NCBI GenBank assembly: GCA_029960045.1
Contig: JASCOV010000011.1
Span: forward strand, 62,001 to 126,000
Origin: Flavobacteriaceae bacterium PS02293
GTDB lineage: Bacteria; Bacteroidota; Bacteroidia; Flavobacteriales; Weeksellaceae
DNA length: 64,000 bases
Direction: 5' to 3'
Positions 35,629 to 42,933 of this stretch are shown in pieces. A program made the position numbers and the translations under genes. The notes beneath the pieces are model-generated. The model was not told the DNA's origin. It saw only the letters and a list, made by a program, of their open reading frames with translations, and did not search any database. Positions within the stretch are counted from its first letter, which is position 1. Every line of letters starts with the position of its first letter.

Positions 35629-35700
35629 GGCCTATTCGTCTAGTGGTTAGGACTCAAGATTTTCTTTCTTGCAACAGCGGTTCGATTCCCCTATAGGCTA
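35629..35700 (+). tRNA. tRNA-Glu(UUC), divergent copy with U37
   Basis: 72 bases, no encoded CCA. Acceptor GGCCTAT/ATAGGCT pairs throughout (G1.T72 wobble), with changes compensated relative to the two standard copies at 43250 and 43423. The anticodon arm CAAGA-TTTTCTT-TCTTG gives anticodon TTC but a T at position 37, where nearly all tRNAs have a purine. The T-stem (AGCGG/CCCCT) has one C-C mismatch. It is structurally complete but unusual; it may be poorly charged or serve a special role. A terminator follows at 35725. Confidence 0.85.
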
Positions 35701-35724
35701 CAATTACAATGAATCAAAATACAC

Positions 35725-35757
35725 AAAGCTCTTTTCAGTAAGAGCTTTTGTTGTTTT
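35725..35757 (+). terminator. Terminator after tRNA-Glu
   Basis: AAAGCTCTT / AAGAGCTTT stem with a six-base loop followed by TGTTGTTTTT. Confidence 0.75.
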
Positions 35758-35826
35758 TAAGTTTATATGTATATTGTTTTTTAGAAATATCTTGGCAAGT
35801 ATTAATAATCATTTTTAAAATTAAAG

Positions 35827-36252
35827 ATGAAAAAACAAAATATTTATTTTTTATTGTTTGCTATTTTGGTTATTTCAATAGCTGTCATCAGTAATCTAAA
35901 TCCTAATTCTTTCACGGACGAAATGATAAAATCTTATTTCCCTAAAAAGATGGACGGAATTGTGAACGAAATCAAAACTATTAAAGGAGGAACATTACTT
36001 GTCACGATCATTAATAAAGAGAAAAAATATCAAGATATATCTATTAACAATAACCTAATTCATGATCAAATTGATCCTGGGGTATATTTTGAAAAGACAA
36101 TTCAAAGCAATGAATGTTTAATAAAAAAAGGAGACAGCATTTTGTTTTTCGATTGTTATATTTTTTCAAGAGAAGATTCTTCGAAAATTAATAAAGTAAA
36201 AACTTGGAATAATGTCAAAAACAAATGGATTTTAGATGATCATATCCGATAA
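35827..36252 (+). CDS. Small membrane-anchored protein of unknown function
   Basis: 141 residues. One N-terminal hydrophobic helix (IYFLLFAILVISIAVISNL, about 5-23) works as anchor or uncleaved signal. The rest is a small beta-rich domain (GIVNEIKTIKGGTLLVTIINKEKKYQDISI ... GVYFEKTIQSNECLIKKGDSILFF) that resembles many short proteins of this group. No partner is evident in the context. Confidence 0.7.
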   Translation: MKKQNIYFLLFAILVISIAVISNLNPNSFTDEMIKSYFPKKMDGIVNEIKTIKGGTLLVTIINKEKKYQDISINNNLIHDQIDPGVYFEKTIQSNECLIKKGDSILFFDCYIFSREDSSKINKVKTWNNVKNKWILDDHIR

Positions 36253-36330
36253 GATAAATTAGAAAAGCTTAGAATTTTTAAATATATCTTTACACTATTA
36301 TAAAATACCAAATCTTTCAAAAACGATTTT

Positions 36331-36909
36331 ATGTTCGATGTTTTAATAATCCATATTCAACAAAAGGTAAAATTGGAGGATAACCAAATCGAATTACTGA
36401 AATCTTTTTTCATTCACAAAAAACTTCGCAGAAAACAGTATTTATTACAGGAAGGAGAAATTTGTAAAAACCTGGCATTTGTAAGCAAAGGCATTCTTAA
36501 ATCATACATTCTTGATGAAAAAGGGAATGAAAGAATCAGTCTGTTTGCTTTTGAAGGTTGGTGGATTTCGGATTTTAATAGTTTCCTTAATGAAGAAAAA
36601 GCTTTCCTAAATATTGATGCGATTGAAGATTCCGAATTATTATTGATAAGCCGTGAGAAATACGAGGAACTGACTTTACAAATTCCTATTATGGATCGGT
36701 ACTTCAGAATTTTATATCAAAACAGTTTGGTCACAAAAGATTACAGATTGGTCATTTCTAATAATTTCACAGCAGAAGAAAAATATCTGCAATTAGTCCA
36801 AAGTAATCCGGAAATTACTCAAAAACTTTCACACACATTGATTGCTTCTTATCTTGGTTTAAGTCCTGAAACTATCAGTAGAATACGGAAGAAGATTTTA
36901 CTTCAATAG
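36331..36909 (+). CDS. Crp/Fnr family transcriptional regulator
   Basis: 192 residues. A cyclic-nucleotide-binding-like beta-roll (about 25-115: LLQEGEICKNLAFVSKGILKSYILDEKGNERISLFAFEGWWISDF) is followed by a long dimer helix and a C-terminal HTH (about 165-190: LIASYLGLSPETISRIRKKI). No N-terminal cysteine cluster, so not an FeS-containing FNR; the effector is unknown. The recognition helix has E-T-I-S-R, the E-x-x-S-R pattern by which FNR reads TTGAT. Two such sites lie just after this gene, upstream of the SDR gene, its likely target. Confidence 0.9.
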   Translation: MFDVLIIHIQQKVKLEDNQIELLKSFFIHKKLRRKQYLLQEGEICKNLAFVSKGILKSYILDEKGNERISLFAFEGWWISDFNSFLNEEKAFLNIDAIEDSELLLISREKYEELTLQIPIMDRYFRILYQNSLVTKDYRLVISNNFTAEEKYLQLVQSNPEITQKLSHTLIASYLGLSPETISRIRKKILLQ

Positions 36910-36915
36910 TTTTTT

Positions 36916-36952
36916 TTGATATTAATCGAGATAAACTCATGATCTACATCAA
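36916..36952. promoter_or_regulatory. Two FNR-like boxes upstream of the SDR gene
   Basis: TTGAT-ATTA-ATCGA (36916-36929) and ATGAT-CTAC-ATCAA (36939-36952); each matches TTGAT-N4-ATCAA at nine of ten positions. The second box is centred about 43 bases before the predicted start point of the TAACTTTG promoter at 36975-36982, a class II activator position. Confidence 0.5.
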
Positions 36953-36974
36953 GTTTTTCGGGATCTAATGCTTC

Positions 36975-36982
36975 TAACTTTG
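36975..36982 (+). promoter_or_regulatory. -7 promoter element of the SDR gene, TAACTTTG
   Basis: TAACTTTG, a full consensus match, 18 bases before the ATG at 37001. It lies inside the longer possible frame starting at 36968, which supports the shorter start. Confidence 0.6.
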
Positions 36983-37000
36983 CAATCAAATAATTTAATT

Positions 37001-38068
37001 ATGGAAAACATTGCATTAGTTGTTGGAGCAACCGGAATTACAGGAAGCAATCTTGCTCAGGAACTTATTTCAAATGGCTGGAAAACTTATGGTTTGGCGA
37101 GAAATCCCAATTCAAATATTTCTGGTTTAATTCCTGTAAAAGCCGATCTATTAGATAAAGAAAATCTAAAAACAGCTTTGGAAAACATCTCTCCCACTCA
37201 TATATTCTTTACAACGTGGATGCGAAATGATTCCGAAGAAGAAAATATTAAAGTCAATAGTGCTTTGGTAAGAAATCTCCTAAACGTTTTATCTCCAAAA
37301 AAAAGCGTTCAACACGTTGCATTGGTAACAGGATTGAAACATTACTTAGGACCATTCGAAGCTTACACAAAATCAGGATCTTTGCCGGAAACCCCTTTGC
37401 GGGAAGAACAGACACGTTTGGAATACCCAAATTTCTATTACGCTCAGGAAGACGCAGTATATGAAGCAGCAGAAAGAGATGGTTTTACCTGGAGTATTCA
37501 CAGACCTCATACAGTAATTGGATACGCTGTTGGGAATTTAATGAATATGGGAACCACGTTAGCAATCTATGCAAGTATTTGTAAAGAGACAGGCAGAAAA
37601 TTCATCTTCCCAGGATCGTCCGCACAATGGAATGGATTATCAGACGTGACCGATGCAAGAATCTTAGCCAAACAATTAATTTGGGCATCTACAAGTGAAG
37701 TTGGAAAGAATCAAGCTTTTAATATAACAAACGGCGATATTTTCCGATGGAAATGGCTTTGGGAAAAAATTGCAGACTATTTTCAAATCGAGTTTGAAGG
37801 TTTTGAGAATGAAATAAGGCCTCTTGAACAAGAACTTCAGAATGATCAAGAACTTTGGGAAAGCATTGCCGAAAAGCACAATCTGATAGAAAATAATTTA
37901 TCAAAATTAGCTTCGGCTTGGCATACAGATCTGGATCTTGGGAGACCAATCGAAGTAATGACAGATATGACTAATAGCAGAAAATTAGGTTTCACATCTT
38001 TTCAAAGCACATTAGATTCTTTTACAGATTTGTTTGGAAAATTAAAAGAAGAAAAAATAATTCCTTAA
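37001..38068 (+). CDS. SDR family oxidoreductase (PRISE-like)
   Basis: 355 residues from the ATG at 37001; an ATG 11 codons earlier adds residues unlike the family and overlaps the promoter. The N-terminal VVGATGITGSNLAQEL is the NAD(P)-binding Rossmann motif. TWMRNDSEEENIKVNSALVRNLL, ALVTGLKHYLGPF, YYAQEDAVYEAAE and SIHRPHTVIGYAVGNLMNMG resemble the PRISE subfamily (progesterone 5-beta-reductase/iridoid synthase-like enone reductases). The natural substrate is unknown; reduction of reactive enones is possible. Placed after a Crp/Fnr gene and likely controlled by it. Confidence 0.88.
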   Translation: MENIALVVGATGITGSNLAQELISNGWKTYGLARNPNSNISGLIPVKADLLDKENLKTALENISPTHIFFTTWMRNDSEEENIKVNSALVRNLLNVLSPKKSVQHVALVTGLKHYLGPFEAYTKSGSLPETPLREEQTRLEYPNFYYAQEDAVYEAAERDGFTWSIHRPHTVIGYAVGNLMNMGTTLAIYASICKETGRKFIFPGSSAQWNGLSDVTDARILAKQLIWASTSEVGKNQAFNITNGDIFRWKWLWEKIADYFQIEFEGFENEIRPLEQELQNDQELWESIAEKHNLIENNLSKLASAWHTDLDLGRPIEVMTDMTNSRKLGFTSFQSTLDSFTDLFGKLKEEKIIP

Positions 38069-38082
38069 AGATTTAAAATATA

Positions 38083-38116
38083 AAACCGAAATCAATTTAA
38101 TTGATCTCGGTTTTAT
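38083..38116 (+). terminator. Terminator of the SDR gene
   Basis: AAAACCGA ... TCGGTTTT with inner pairing ATCAATT/AATTGAT, followed by T-rich sequence. Confidence 0.8.
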
Positions 38117-38125
38117 TTAAATAAA

Positions 38126-38153
38126 AAATCCTTCTCCAGTTATGGAAAAGGAT
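38126..38153 (-). terminator. Terminator of the ferritin-like gene
   Basis: ATCCTT ... AAGGAT stem; on the minus strand it is followed by TTTTTT. It ends the convergent unit that includes the gene starting at 38993. Confidence 0.72.
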
Positions 38154-38183
38154 CAATCAATATTTGTCATCATTTGGAATATA

Positions 38184-38993
38184 CTATACTATAAATAATC
38201 CTGCAATTGCTGCAGCATCACTTCCACTTAAAACCTCGTCATAAGCAGCAGATCCAGCTTCTGGTCCGAATGCAGTCGCAGTGTTAAATCCCGCCTGAAC
38301 TGTAACTCCTTCACCGACATAAACAGGATTTGTAGCTGCCGGCATATCGCCACCATTTGCTAATTCTATCCAACCTTTATTACCTCTCATTCTTCTAACC
38401 TCAGAAGCGTGTCTTGCTTCAACAGAGTGAATTTGAAGTGCTGCAGTTAAAACGTCTTTATTCGACATTACGTTTCCAGCCTGTCCTTTGTAAGCTCTTA
38501 CGCCGGTATCTTCAAAAGCCTGAGCTAATGTCAAAAACTGTTGATAATTTGTAAATGGCGTAAAGTTTCCTTTTGCTGTAAAATCGAAAGTTGGTTTTGC
38601 GTTTGGCGCAGTTCCTAAAGATGTCAAAGCACTTTTCAAGAAAGCTACGTGTGCAGTTTCGTGTTTTGAAATCTGAGAAAAAACAGTTCTGTCAGTTGTA
38701 GGAATCAGTCCGGCTGTTGCTAAACCAATACGGTAATATTCATCTTCCAGATATTCTAATGTTAATGCCAACTGTAATGCGTCCGTCAAAGGTGTTTTGA
38801 ACATAGAAGCACTTGAAGTTGTAGTTTCTGCGTGAGCTGGTGTTGACATCAATCCTGCCAATCCAAGCGGTACAGATGCAACAGCCGCTTTTTTACCAAA
38901 ATCAGCAATGCTGGATAATGTTTGTAGTCTTGAAGCTTCTCCTGTGAAGAATTTGTCGTTAGAGAGCTTATCTAATATTCTAAGAATGTTCAT
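38184..38993 (-). CDS. Exported ferritin-like (Ferritin_2) protein
   Basis: 269 residues. A long N-region then a hydrophobic stretch ending STPAHA-E (about residue 55) suggests export. The four-helix ferritin-like domain shows the expected iron-ligand positions: LEYLEDEYYRIG, ISKHETAHVAFL, QAFEDTGVRAYKG and IHSVEARHASEVRRMRG (E-x-x-H). The function in this family is not proven; extracytoplasmic iron or peroxide handling is likely. It is 29 bases downstream of a related gene (39023-39736), so the two form a pair. Confidence 0.88.
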   Translation of the reverse strand: MNILRILDKLSNDKFFTGEASRLQTLSSIADFGKKAAVASVPLGLAGLMSTPAHAETTTSSASMFKTPLTDALQLALTLEYLEDEYYRIGLATAGLIPTTDRTVFSQISKHETAHVAFLKSALTSLGTAPNAKPTFDFTAKGNFTPFTNYQQFLTLAQAFEDTGVRAYKGQAGNVMSNKDVLTAALQIHSVEARHASEVRRMRGNKGWIELANGGDMPAATNPVYVGEGVTVQAGFNTATAFGPEAGSAAYDEVLSGSDAAAIAGLFIV

Positions 38994-39022
38994 AATAGTA
39001 AATTTTTGAAATTAATAATGAA

Positions 39023-39736
39023 TTAAATACCTCTCTCTTTCCAAGTAAATGGCGTTTTAAAGAAGCCTCCTGCTGCTGCAACGATGTCTTTCGGTTCTTT
39101 TGCAAGATCCAATCCCATTGCATTGATCACATCATCTCCTGAAAAATCAGCTGATTTTGGATTGATAAGGTCTCTGATAGCTGCTGCGTGTCTTGCTTCA
39201 ACTGAAACAATTTTTCCTGCAAGCACCAAATAATCCGGATTGGTAATATATTTCCCAGCACCGTTATAAGCTGCTACACCTGTGTCTTCCAATGCTTTTG
39301 CAGTAGCGAGAACAGAGGTTCTGCTTTTAAAATCTACACCATTATATTGGAATTCCAAAGTTGGTAAAATACTGTTAGGAGCGGCACCGCCAATTGCTGC
39401 TTTGAAAAAGTCTCTGTGGATTACTTCGTGATGATATAGATCTGTAAAAATTTGTTTTTCAGCATCTGAGATTCCAGTGTAGAAGCTATTCACTACTTTG
39501 GTGTAGAAATCTGCTTCAAGTTGTTCAAGAGCGTAAGCATAGTTTAAAACACCTACATCACCTGTTCCCAGGTCAAAAACATTACTTCCGGGGTTAGTAA
39601 TGATCATATCATCATCATTACATCCTACAAGTGCAAGTCCAGCAATTGCCAACCCAACACCACTAAGTTTCAAAAAGTTTCTTCTGTTGGTATCCAAGGT
39701 GGCTGCACCATTGGACACGCTGATTGTTTTTTTCAT
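39023..39736 (-). CDS. Tat-exported ferritin-like lipoprotein
   Basis: 237 residues. The N-terminus has a twin-arginine motif (RRNFLKLSG) and then a lipobox (ALVGC, cysteine about residue 39), so it is predicted to be exported folded by Tat and lipidated. The ferritin-like helices have ALEQLEADFYTKV, YHHEVIHRDFFKAA, KALEDTGVAAYNG and IVSVEARHAAAIRD, matching the pair partner downstream. Tat export is consistent with loading of a metal cofactor in the cytoplasm. A hairpin at 39771-39799 lies between it and the fasciclin gene. Confidence 0.9.
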   Translation of the reverse strand: MKKTISVSNGAATLDTNRRNFLKLSGVGLAIAGLALVGCNDDDMIITNPGSNVFDLGTGDVGVLNYAYALEQLEADFYTKVVNSFYTGISDAEKQIFTDLYHHEVIHRDFFKAAIGGAAPNSILPTLEFQYNGVDFKSRTSVLATAKALEDTGVAAYNGAGKYITNPDYLVLAGKIVSVEARHAAAIRDLINPKSADFSGDDVINAMGLDLAKEPKDIVAAAGGFFKTPFTWKERGI

Positions 39737-39770
39737 AATATTATTTTTAAAGTTTGGTTTAAAAAAATTA

Positions 39771-39799
39771 AAAACCAGTACAACAATTTATACTGGTTT
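39771..39799 (-). terminator. Hairpin between fasciclin and ferritin-like genes
   Basis: AAACCAGTA / TACTGGTTT with a 10-base loop; on the minus strand a T-rich run follows. It could stop most fasciclin transcripts or allow partial read-through to the ferritin-like pair. Confidence 0.7.
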
Positions 39800-39809
39800 C
39801 AGATAATTA

Positions 39810-40379
39810 TTACGGCATAAGAACAGTATCGATCACGTGGATTACTCCGTTTGACTGATTCACATCAGAGATAGTTACTTTTGCACTGCCTCCTTTTGCA
39901 TCTGTTACATATAAGTCTTTGCCTTTTGTCCAGAATGTTAACTCTTCACCTTCTACAGTTTTCATCGCTGCTTTTCCGTTACCAGCTTTTACTGCTGCCC
40001 AGATTTGTTTTGCGTTGTACTTTCCTGCTAATACGTGGTATGTTAATATTTTGGTTAATGTTGCTTTATTTTCAGGTTTCACAAGGTTTTCTACAGTTCC
40101 TTTTGGAAGTTTTGCAAAAGCTTCATTTGTTGGTGCCAATACCGTGAATGGACCTTTACCTTGTAATGTTTCTACTAATCCTGCTGCTTTTACTGCAGCT
40201 ACCAAAGTTGTATGATCTTTGGAATTCATTGCATTTTCAACAATATTCTTAGAAGGATACATTTCTGCACCACCAACCATTACTGTTTTTTCTTTCATTG
40301 CCTGTGCAGCTACATTTCCACTGAATGCAAATGATAATGCGATCATTCCGAAAGCTGCGATTTTAATTCTTGAGTTCAT
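39810..40379 (-). CDS. Secreted fasciclin-domain protein
   Basis: 189 residues. Signal peptide about 1-26 (ending GNVAAQA). One fasciclin (FAS1) domain, about 50-189: DHTTLVAAVKAAGLVETLQGKGPFTVLAPTNEAFAKLP (H1 motif region) and the ending SNGVIHVIDTVLMP (H2 motif). FAS1 domains mediate adhesion or bind small hydrophobic ligands. Its upstream region holds the AATCC-N16-CGTAA ECF-type promoter pattern. In mycobacteria fasciclin-like proteins are controlled by SigK/RskA; here a sigma/RskA-type pair is also the neighbour. Confidence 0.93.
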   Translation of the reverse strand: MNSRIKIAAFGMIALSFAFSGNVAAQAMKEKTVMVGGAEMYPSKNIVENAMNSKDHTTLVAAVKAAGLVETLQGKGPFTVLAPTNEAFAKLPKGTVENLVKPENKATLTKILTYHVLAGKYNAKQIWAAVKAGNGKAAMKTVEGEELTFWTKGKDLYVTDAKGGSAKVTISDVNQSNGVIHVIDTVLMP

Positions 40380-40421
40380 TTTGTTTATTTTATATTAATA
40401 TTTTGTGAGTCTTAATTGCAG

Positions 40422-40447
40422 TTACGAGGATAGTTTGTTTTTGGATT
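40422..40447 (-). promoter_or_regulatory. Candidate ECF promoter of the fasciclin gene
   Basis: On the minus strand AATCC (40443-40447), 16 bases, then CGTAA (40422-40426) within CCTCGTAA; 43 bases before the ATG. The same arrangement with the same spacing lies before msrB. Confidence 0.5.
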
Positions 40448-40490
40448 GAAATAATTGAAAATAATTTTTAAACAACTGTAAATCAATTGA

Positions 40491-41006
40491 TTATTTTTTT
40501 GCTATTGGAACAAAATCCAGACAAACAGAGTTCATACAGAAGCGGTTTCCTGTTGGAGCTGGACCATCATCGAAGATATGCCCCAAGTGAGAATCACATC
40601 TTCCACACAATACTTCTGTTCTTACCATATTATGAGAATCGTCTTTTTTGTAGATAACACTCGTTTTACTAATTGGTTCATAGAATGATGGCCACCCGCA
40701 AGTTGTAGCAAATTTGGAGGTCGAAAGGAATAATGCATTTCCGCAAACTGCGCAATAATAGGTTCCTTTTTCATCGAATTCATAAAACTTACCTGTGAAA
40801 GCCGTTTCTGTTGCAGCTTCTCTGGCTACTTTATAAAGTTCGGGTTTCAAAATCTTCTTCCATTCTGCATTGGAAACTTTCAATTTTGAAGTTTCGGTTT
40901 TTGAGTAGTATGGATTTTTGGTTTTGAAGTTGGCTGATTGGGCAGCGATGTTCCCGTGCATCAAAGCTACGGAACTGACTAGGAATATTTTTTTTAGCTT
41001 TTTCAT
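40491..41006 (-). CDS. msrB: Periplasmic methionine sulfoxide reductase B
   Basis: 171 residues. It reduces methionine-R-sulfoxide. A signal peptide (about 1-22, ending NIAAQ) makes this an exported form. The SelR domain has the zinc-binding pairs CAVC and CGRC, GWPSFYEP, HLGHIFDDGPAPTGNRFCMNS with the catalytic cysteine in RFCMN, and CLDFVP. Export places it where oxidants damage envelope proteins. Upstream is the AAACC-N16-CGTAA pattern shared with the fasciclin gene; the ECF sigma gene is divergent. Confidence 0.96.
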   Translation of the reverse strand: MKKLKKIFLVSSVALMHGNIAAQSANFKTKNPYYSKTETSKLKVSNAEWKKILKPELYKVAREAATETAFTGKFYEFDEKGTYYCAVCGNALFLSTSKFATTCGWPSFYEPISKTSVIYKKDDSHNMVRTEVLCGRCDSHLGHIFDDGPAPTGNRFCMNSVCLDFVPIAKK

Positions 41007-41041
41007 TGTCGTAAATATTTAGAGTTACTTATTATGGTTAC

Positions 41042-41067
41042 TTACGAGGTGGGAGAAAATTTGGTTT
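41042..41067 (-). promoter_or_regulatory. Candidate ECF promoter of msrB
   Basis: On the minus strand AAACC (41063-41067), 16 bases, CGTAA (41042-41046) within CCTCGTAA; 36 bases before the ATG. ECF factors often use a CGTA-type -10 element. Confidence 0.5.
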
Positions 41068-41355
41068 TAGATTCTACTGTTGAAAAATTTTGATCGAAGT
41101 GGAAAAGCTTCAACTTTGCGAAGCGCGCCCCGACTTATCTCTATTTTTTATTTTTTTCATTTGAATCGATGAACCACTTCGTTAGGTTTGAGTGGAAATC
41201 ATTTTTTGCGATGACTTAATTTCTATTGAACTGAAATCTTGATGCAAAAAAGATTGGGAACGGAAGGCGGAAATAGGCGCCCAAAATATTTAAATAATTG
41301 ATACGGAGAATTAAATTGAACAAAATGAAATAATAAAGCGTTATTGGTATAATTT
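41068..41355. other. Intergenic region between msrB and the sigma gene with odd composition
   Basis: No gene is seen. The stretch 41091-41290 is richer in G and C than its surroundings (GCGAAGCGCGCCCCGAC, GGGAACGGAAGGCGG, AGGCGCCCAA) and contains CGAAGTGG/CCACTTCG as separated inverted halves. It may be a degenerate dispersed repeat. Confidence 0.4.
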
Positions 41356-41363
41356 TTCTATAT

Positions 41364-41933
41364 TTGGATAGTAAATCACTGATTATTAAAACAACCTATT
41401 CTGAGGAAGAACTTTTGGAACTGCTGAGAAAAAAGAGCGAAGCAGGCTTCAAATACTTATACAACCACTATTCCGGTGCGTTGTATGGTGTTATTTTCCG
41501 AATAGTACAGTCAAAAGAATATACTGAAGAAATAATCCAAGACGTCTTTGTCAAAATCTGGAATTCTATCCATCAATACGACACTGTAAAAGGGCGATTC
41601 TACACTTGGATGATTAATATTGCAAGAAATACCGCAATAGATTATTTGAAATCCAAGTCTTTTCAAAACGAACTTAAAAACCAATCACTTCCAGATTTCG
41701 TATATAACAGTACGGAACTTTCAACGACGAATAAATCTTCGGATTTTATTGGTTTTACGGATGTTTTGTGTAATTTGGAATCCGATAAACGTGAAATGAT
41801 CGATTTGGCTTATTATCAAGGTTACACTCAAAACGAAATATCTGAAAAACTAAAAATCCCGTTAGGTACAATTAAGACCAAGATGCGTACTGCTCTTATC
41901 AAATTGAAAGATCTCTTAAAAGATTATAAATAA
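41364..41933 (+). CDS. ECF-type RNA polymerase sigma factor
   Basis: 189 residues from a TTG. Region 2 (about 28-95): YLYNHYSGALYGVIFRIVQ, EEIIQDVFVKIWNSI and RFYTWMINIARNTAIDYLKS. Region 4 (about 130-185): LAYYQGYTQNEISEKLKIPLGTIKTKMRTALIKLK. The TTG overlaps a perfect TATATTTG promoter element (41359-41366), so the true start is probably a little later, perhaps an ATT at 41382/41385 or the TTG at 41415; no ATG fits. One base separates its stop from the anti-sigma gene, fitting a sigma/RskA-type pair. Confidence 0.88.
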   Translation: MDSKSLIIKTTYSEEELLELLRKKSEAGFKYLYNHYSGALYGVIFRIVQSKEYTEEIIQDVFVKIWNSIHQYDTVKGRFYTWMINIARNTAIDYLKSKSFQNELKNQSLPDFVYNSTELSTTNKSSDFIGFTDVLCNLESDKREMIDLAYYQGYTQNEISEKLKIPLGTIKTKMRTALIKLKDLLKDYK

Positions 41934-41934
41934 A

Positions 41935-42750
41935 GTGAACATAGAAGAATACATATCATCCGGAATCTTAGAATCTTATATTCTAGGTCTTGCTTCTCCC
42001 GAGGAGGCAGGCATTTTGGAGTGTGTCATGAAGAATAGTGCTGAAGTAAGAACAGCATTTGAAGAAGCGCAAAAAACATTGGAAGATCTGGCAACAGCAC
42101 AAGCTGTAACGCCACCTAATGATCTGGAAACCAAAATATGGGCCAAGATTCAACAGGAACAAATTGTTGAACAAACCAAGCCAATCATTCCTGAAGAACC
42201 AGACCATAAAATTGGCGAAATCACTCAGGAAATATATCCAAACAAAGCTATAAACTGGCAGAAATACGCTATTGCAGCTTCGGTTTTGTTCTTGGTAAGT
42301 ATTGCTGGGAATTTCTTCTGGATTAATGATATTTCTAATAACAAAAAAGAAATAGCACAATTACAAACCGAGAAAAAGTCACAAGATTTGGCTTTACAGG
42401 CTTCTCAGGAAAAATTAGCAATACTTTCTAACCCTAATATTTTAACTGTTCCACTGAAAGGCGTGGAGAAATATCCGGATTCCAAAGCAATCGTCTATTG
42501 GGATAAAGATTCTAAAAATGTCTATCTAAACGCAGAAAATCTTCCAAAAGCACCGGAAGGAATGCAATATCAACTTTGGGCACTTGTAGATGGTAAGCCA
42601 GTAAGTGCTGGAATGTACTCTAAAGAAAAAGATACCAAAGAAATTCTCGCCAACATCCCGAAAGCACAAGCCTTTGCCATAACCCTTGAAAAACAAGGTG
42701 GTAGTACTGTTCCGACAATGGAAAATATGTTCGTAATCGGAAACATCTAA
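41935..42750 (+). CDS. RskA-like anti-sigma factor
   Basis: 271 residues from a GTG one base after the sigma gene stop. N-terminal cytoplasmic part (1-105: MNIEEYISSGILESYILGLASPEEAGILECVM) of the anti-sigma type, one transmembrane helix (about 111-130, YAIAASVLFLVSIAGNFFWI), then a coiled stretch and an extracytoplasmic RskA C-terminal domain (AIVYWDKDSKNVYLNAENLPKAPEGMQYQLWALVDGKPVSAGMY). It should hold the sigma factor at the membrane and release it on an envelope signal. The likely target genes (msrB, fasciclin) are divergent. Confidence 0.92.
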   Translation: MNIEEYISSGILESYILGLASPEEAGILECVMKNSAEVRTAFEEAQKTLEDLATAQAVTPPNDLETKIWAKIQQEQIVEQTKPIIPEEPDHKIGEITQEIYPNKAINWQKYAIAASVLFLVSIAGNFFWINDISNNKKEIAQLQTEKKSQDLALQASQEKLAILSNPNILTVPLKGVEKYPDSKAIVYWDKDSKNVYLNAENLPKAPEGMQYQLWALVDGKPVSAGMYSKEKDTKEILANIPKAQAFAITLEKQGGSTVPTMENMFVIGNI

Positions 42751-42790
42751 ATTTGGATATCAAAAAAGTTGAAAAAAAATTTCAAAACAT

Positions 42791-42820
42791 TTTGAAATTT
42801 AAAAAATATCCATACTTTTG
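42791..42820 (+). promoter_or_regulatory. Distal promoter upstream of rpsT
   Basis: TTTG (42791-42794), 18 bases, TACTTTTG (42813-42820). The predicted start (~42827) is directly before an AAGGAG sequence and a 12-codon frame. Confidence 0.6.
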
Positions 42821-42840
42821 CACCACCCAAAAGGAGAAAA

Positions 42841-42879
42841 GTGAAGACACCAAATCTTCAACAATTAAAAATGATTTAG
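42841..42879 (+). CDS. Possible 12-residue leader peptide before rpsT
   Basis: GTG AAG ACA CCA ... TAG encodes MKTPNLQQLKMI if GTG starts. AAGGAG stands four bases upstream of the GTG, unusual in a phylum where Shine-Dalgarno sites are rare, and the predicted distal promoter start is only about 14 bases ahead. It may be a regulatory leader for S20 or chance. Confidence 0.3.
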   Translation: MKTPNLQQLKMI

Positions 42880-42933
42880 AATCATATTAATTAGCTTCAA
42901 TTAGGCAAAATAAAATTTTAATTTTAAAAAAAG

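Noticed and set aside
41095..41181. CGAAGTGG/CCACTTCG as transposon end repeats
   Set aside because: Only eight bases, 71 bases apart, with no target duplication and no gene between them.
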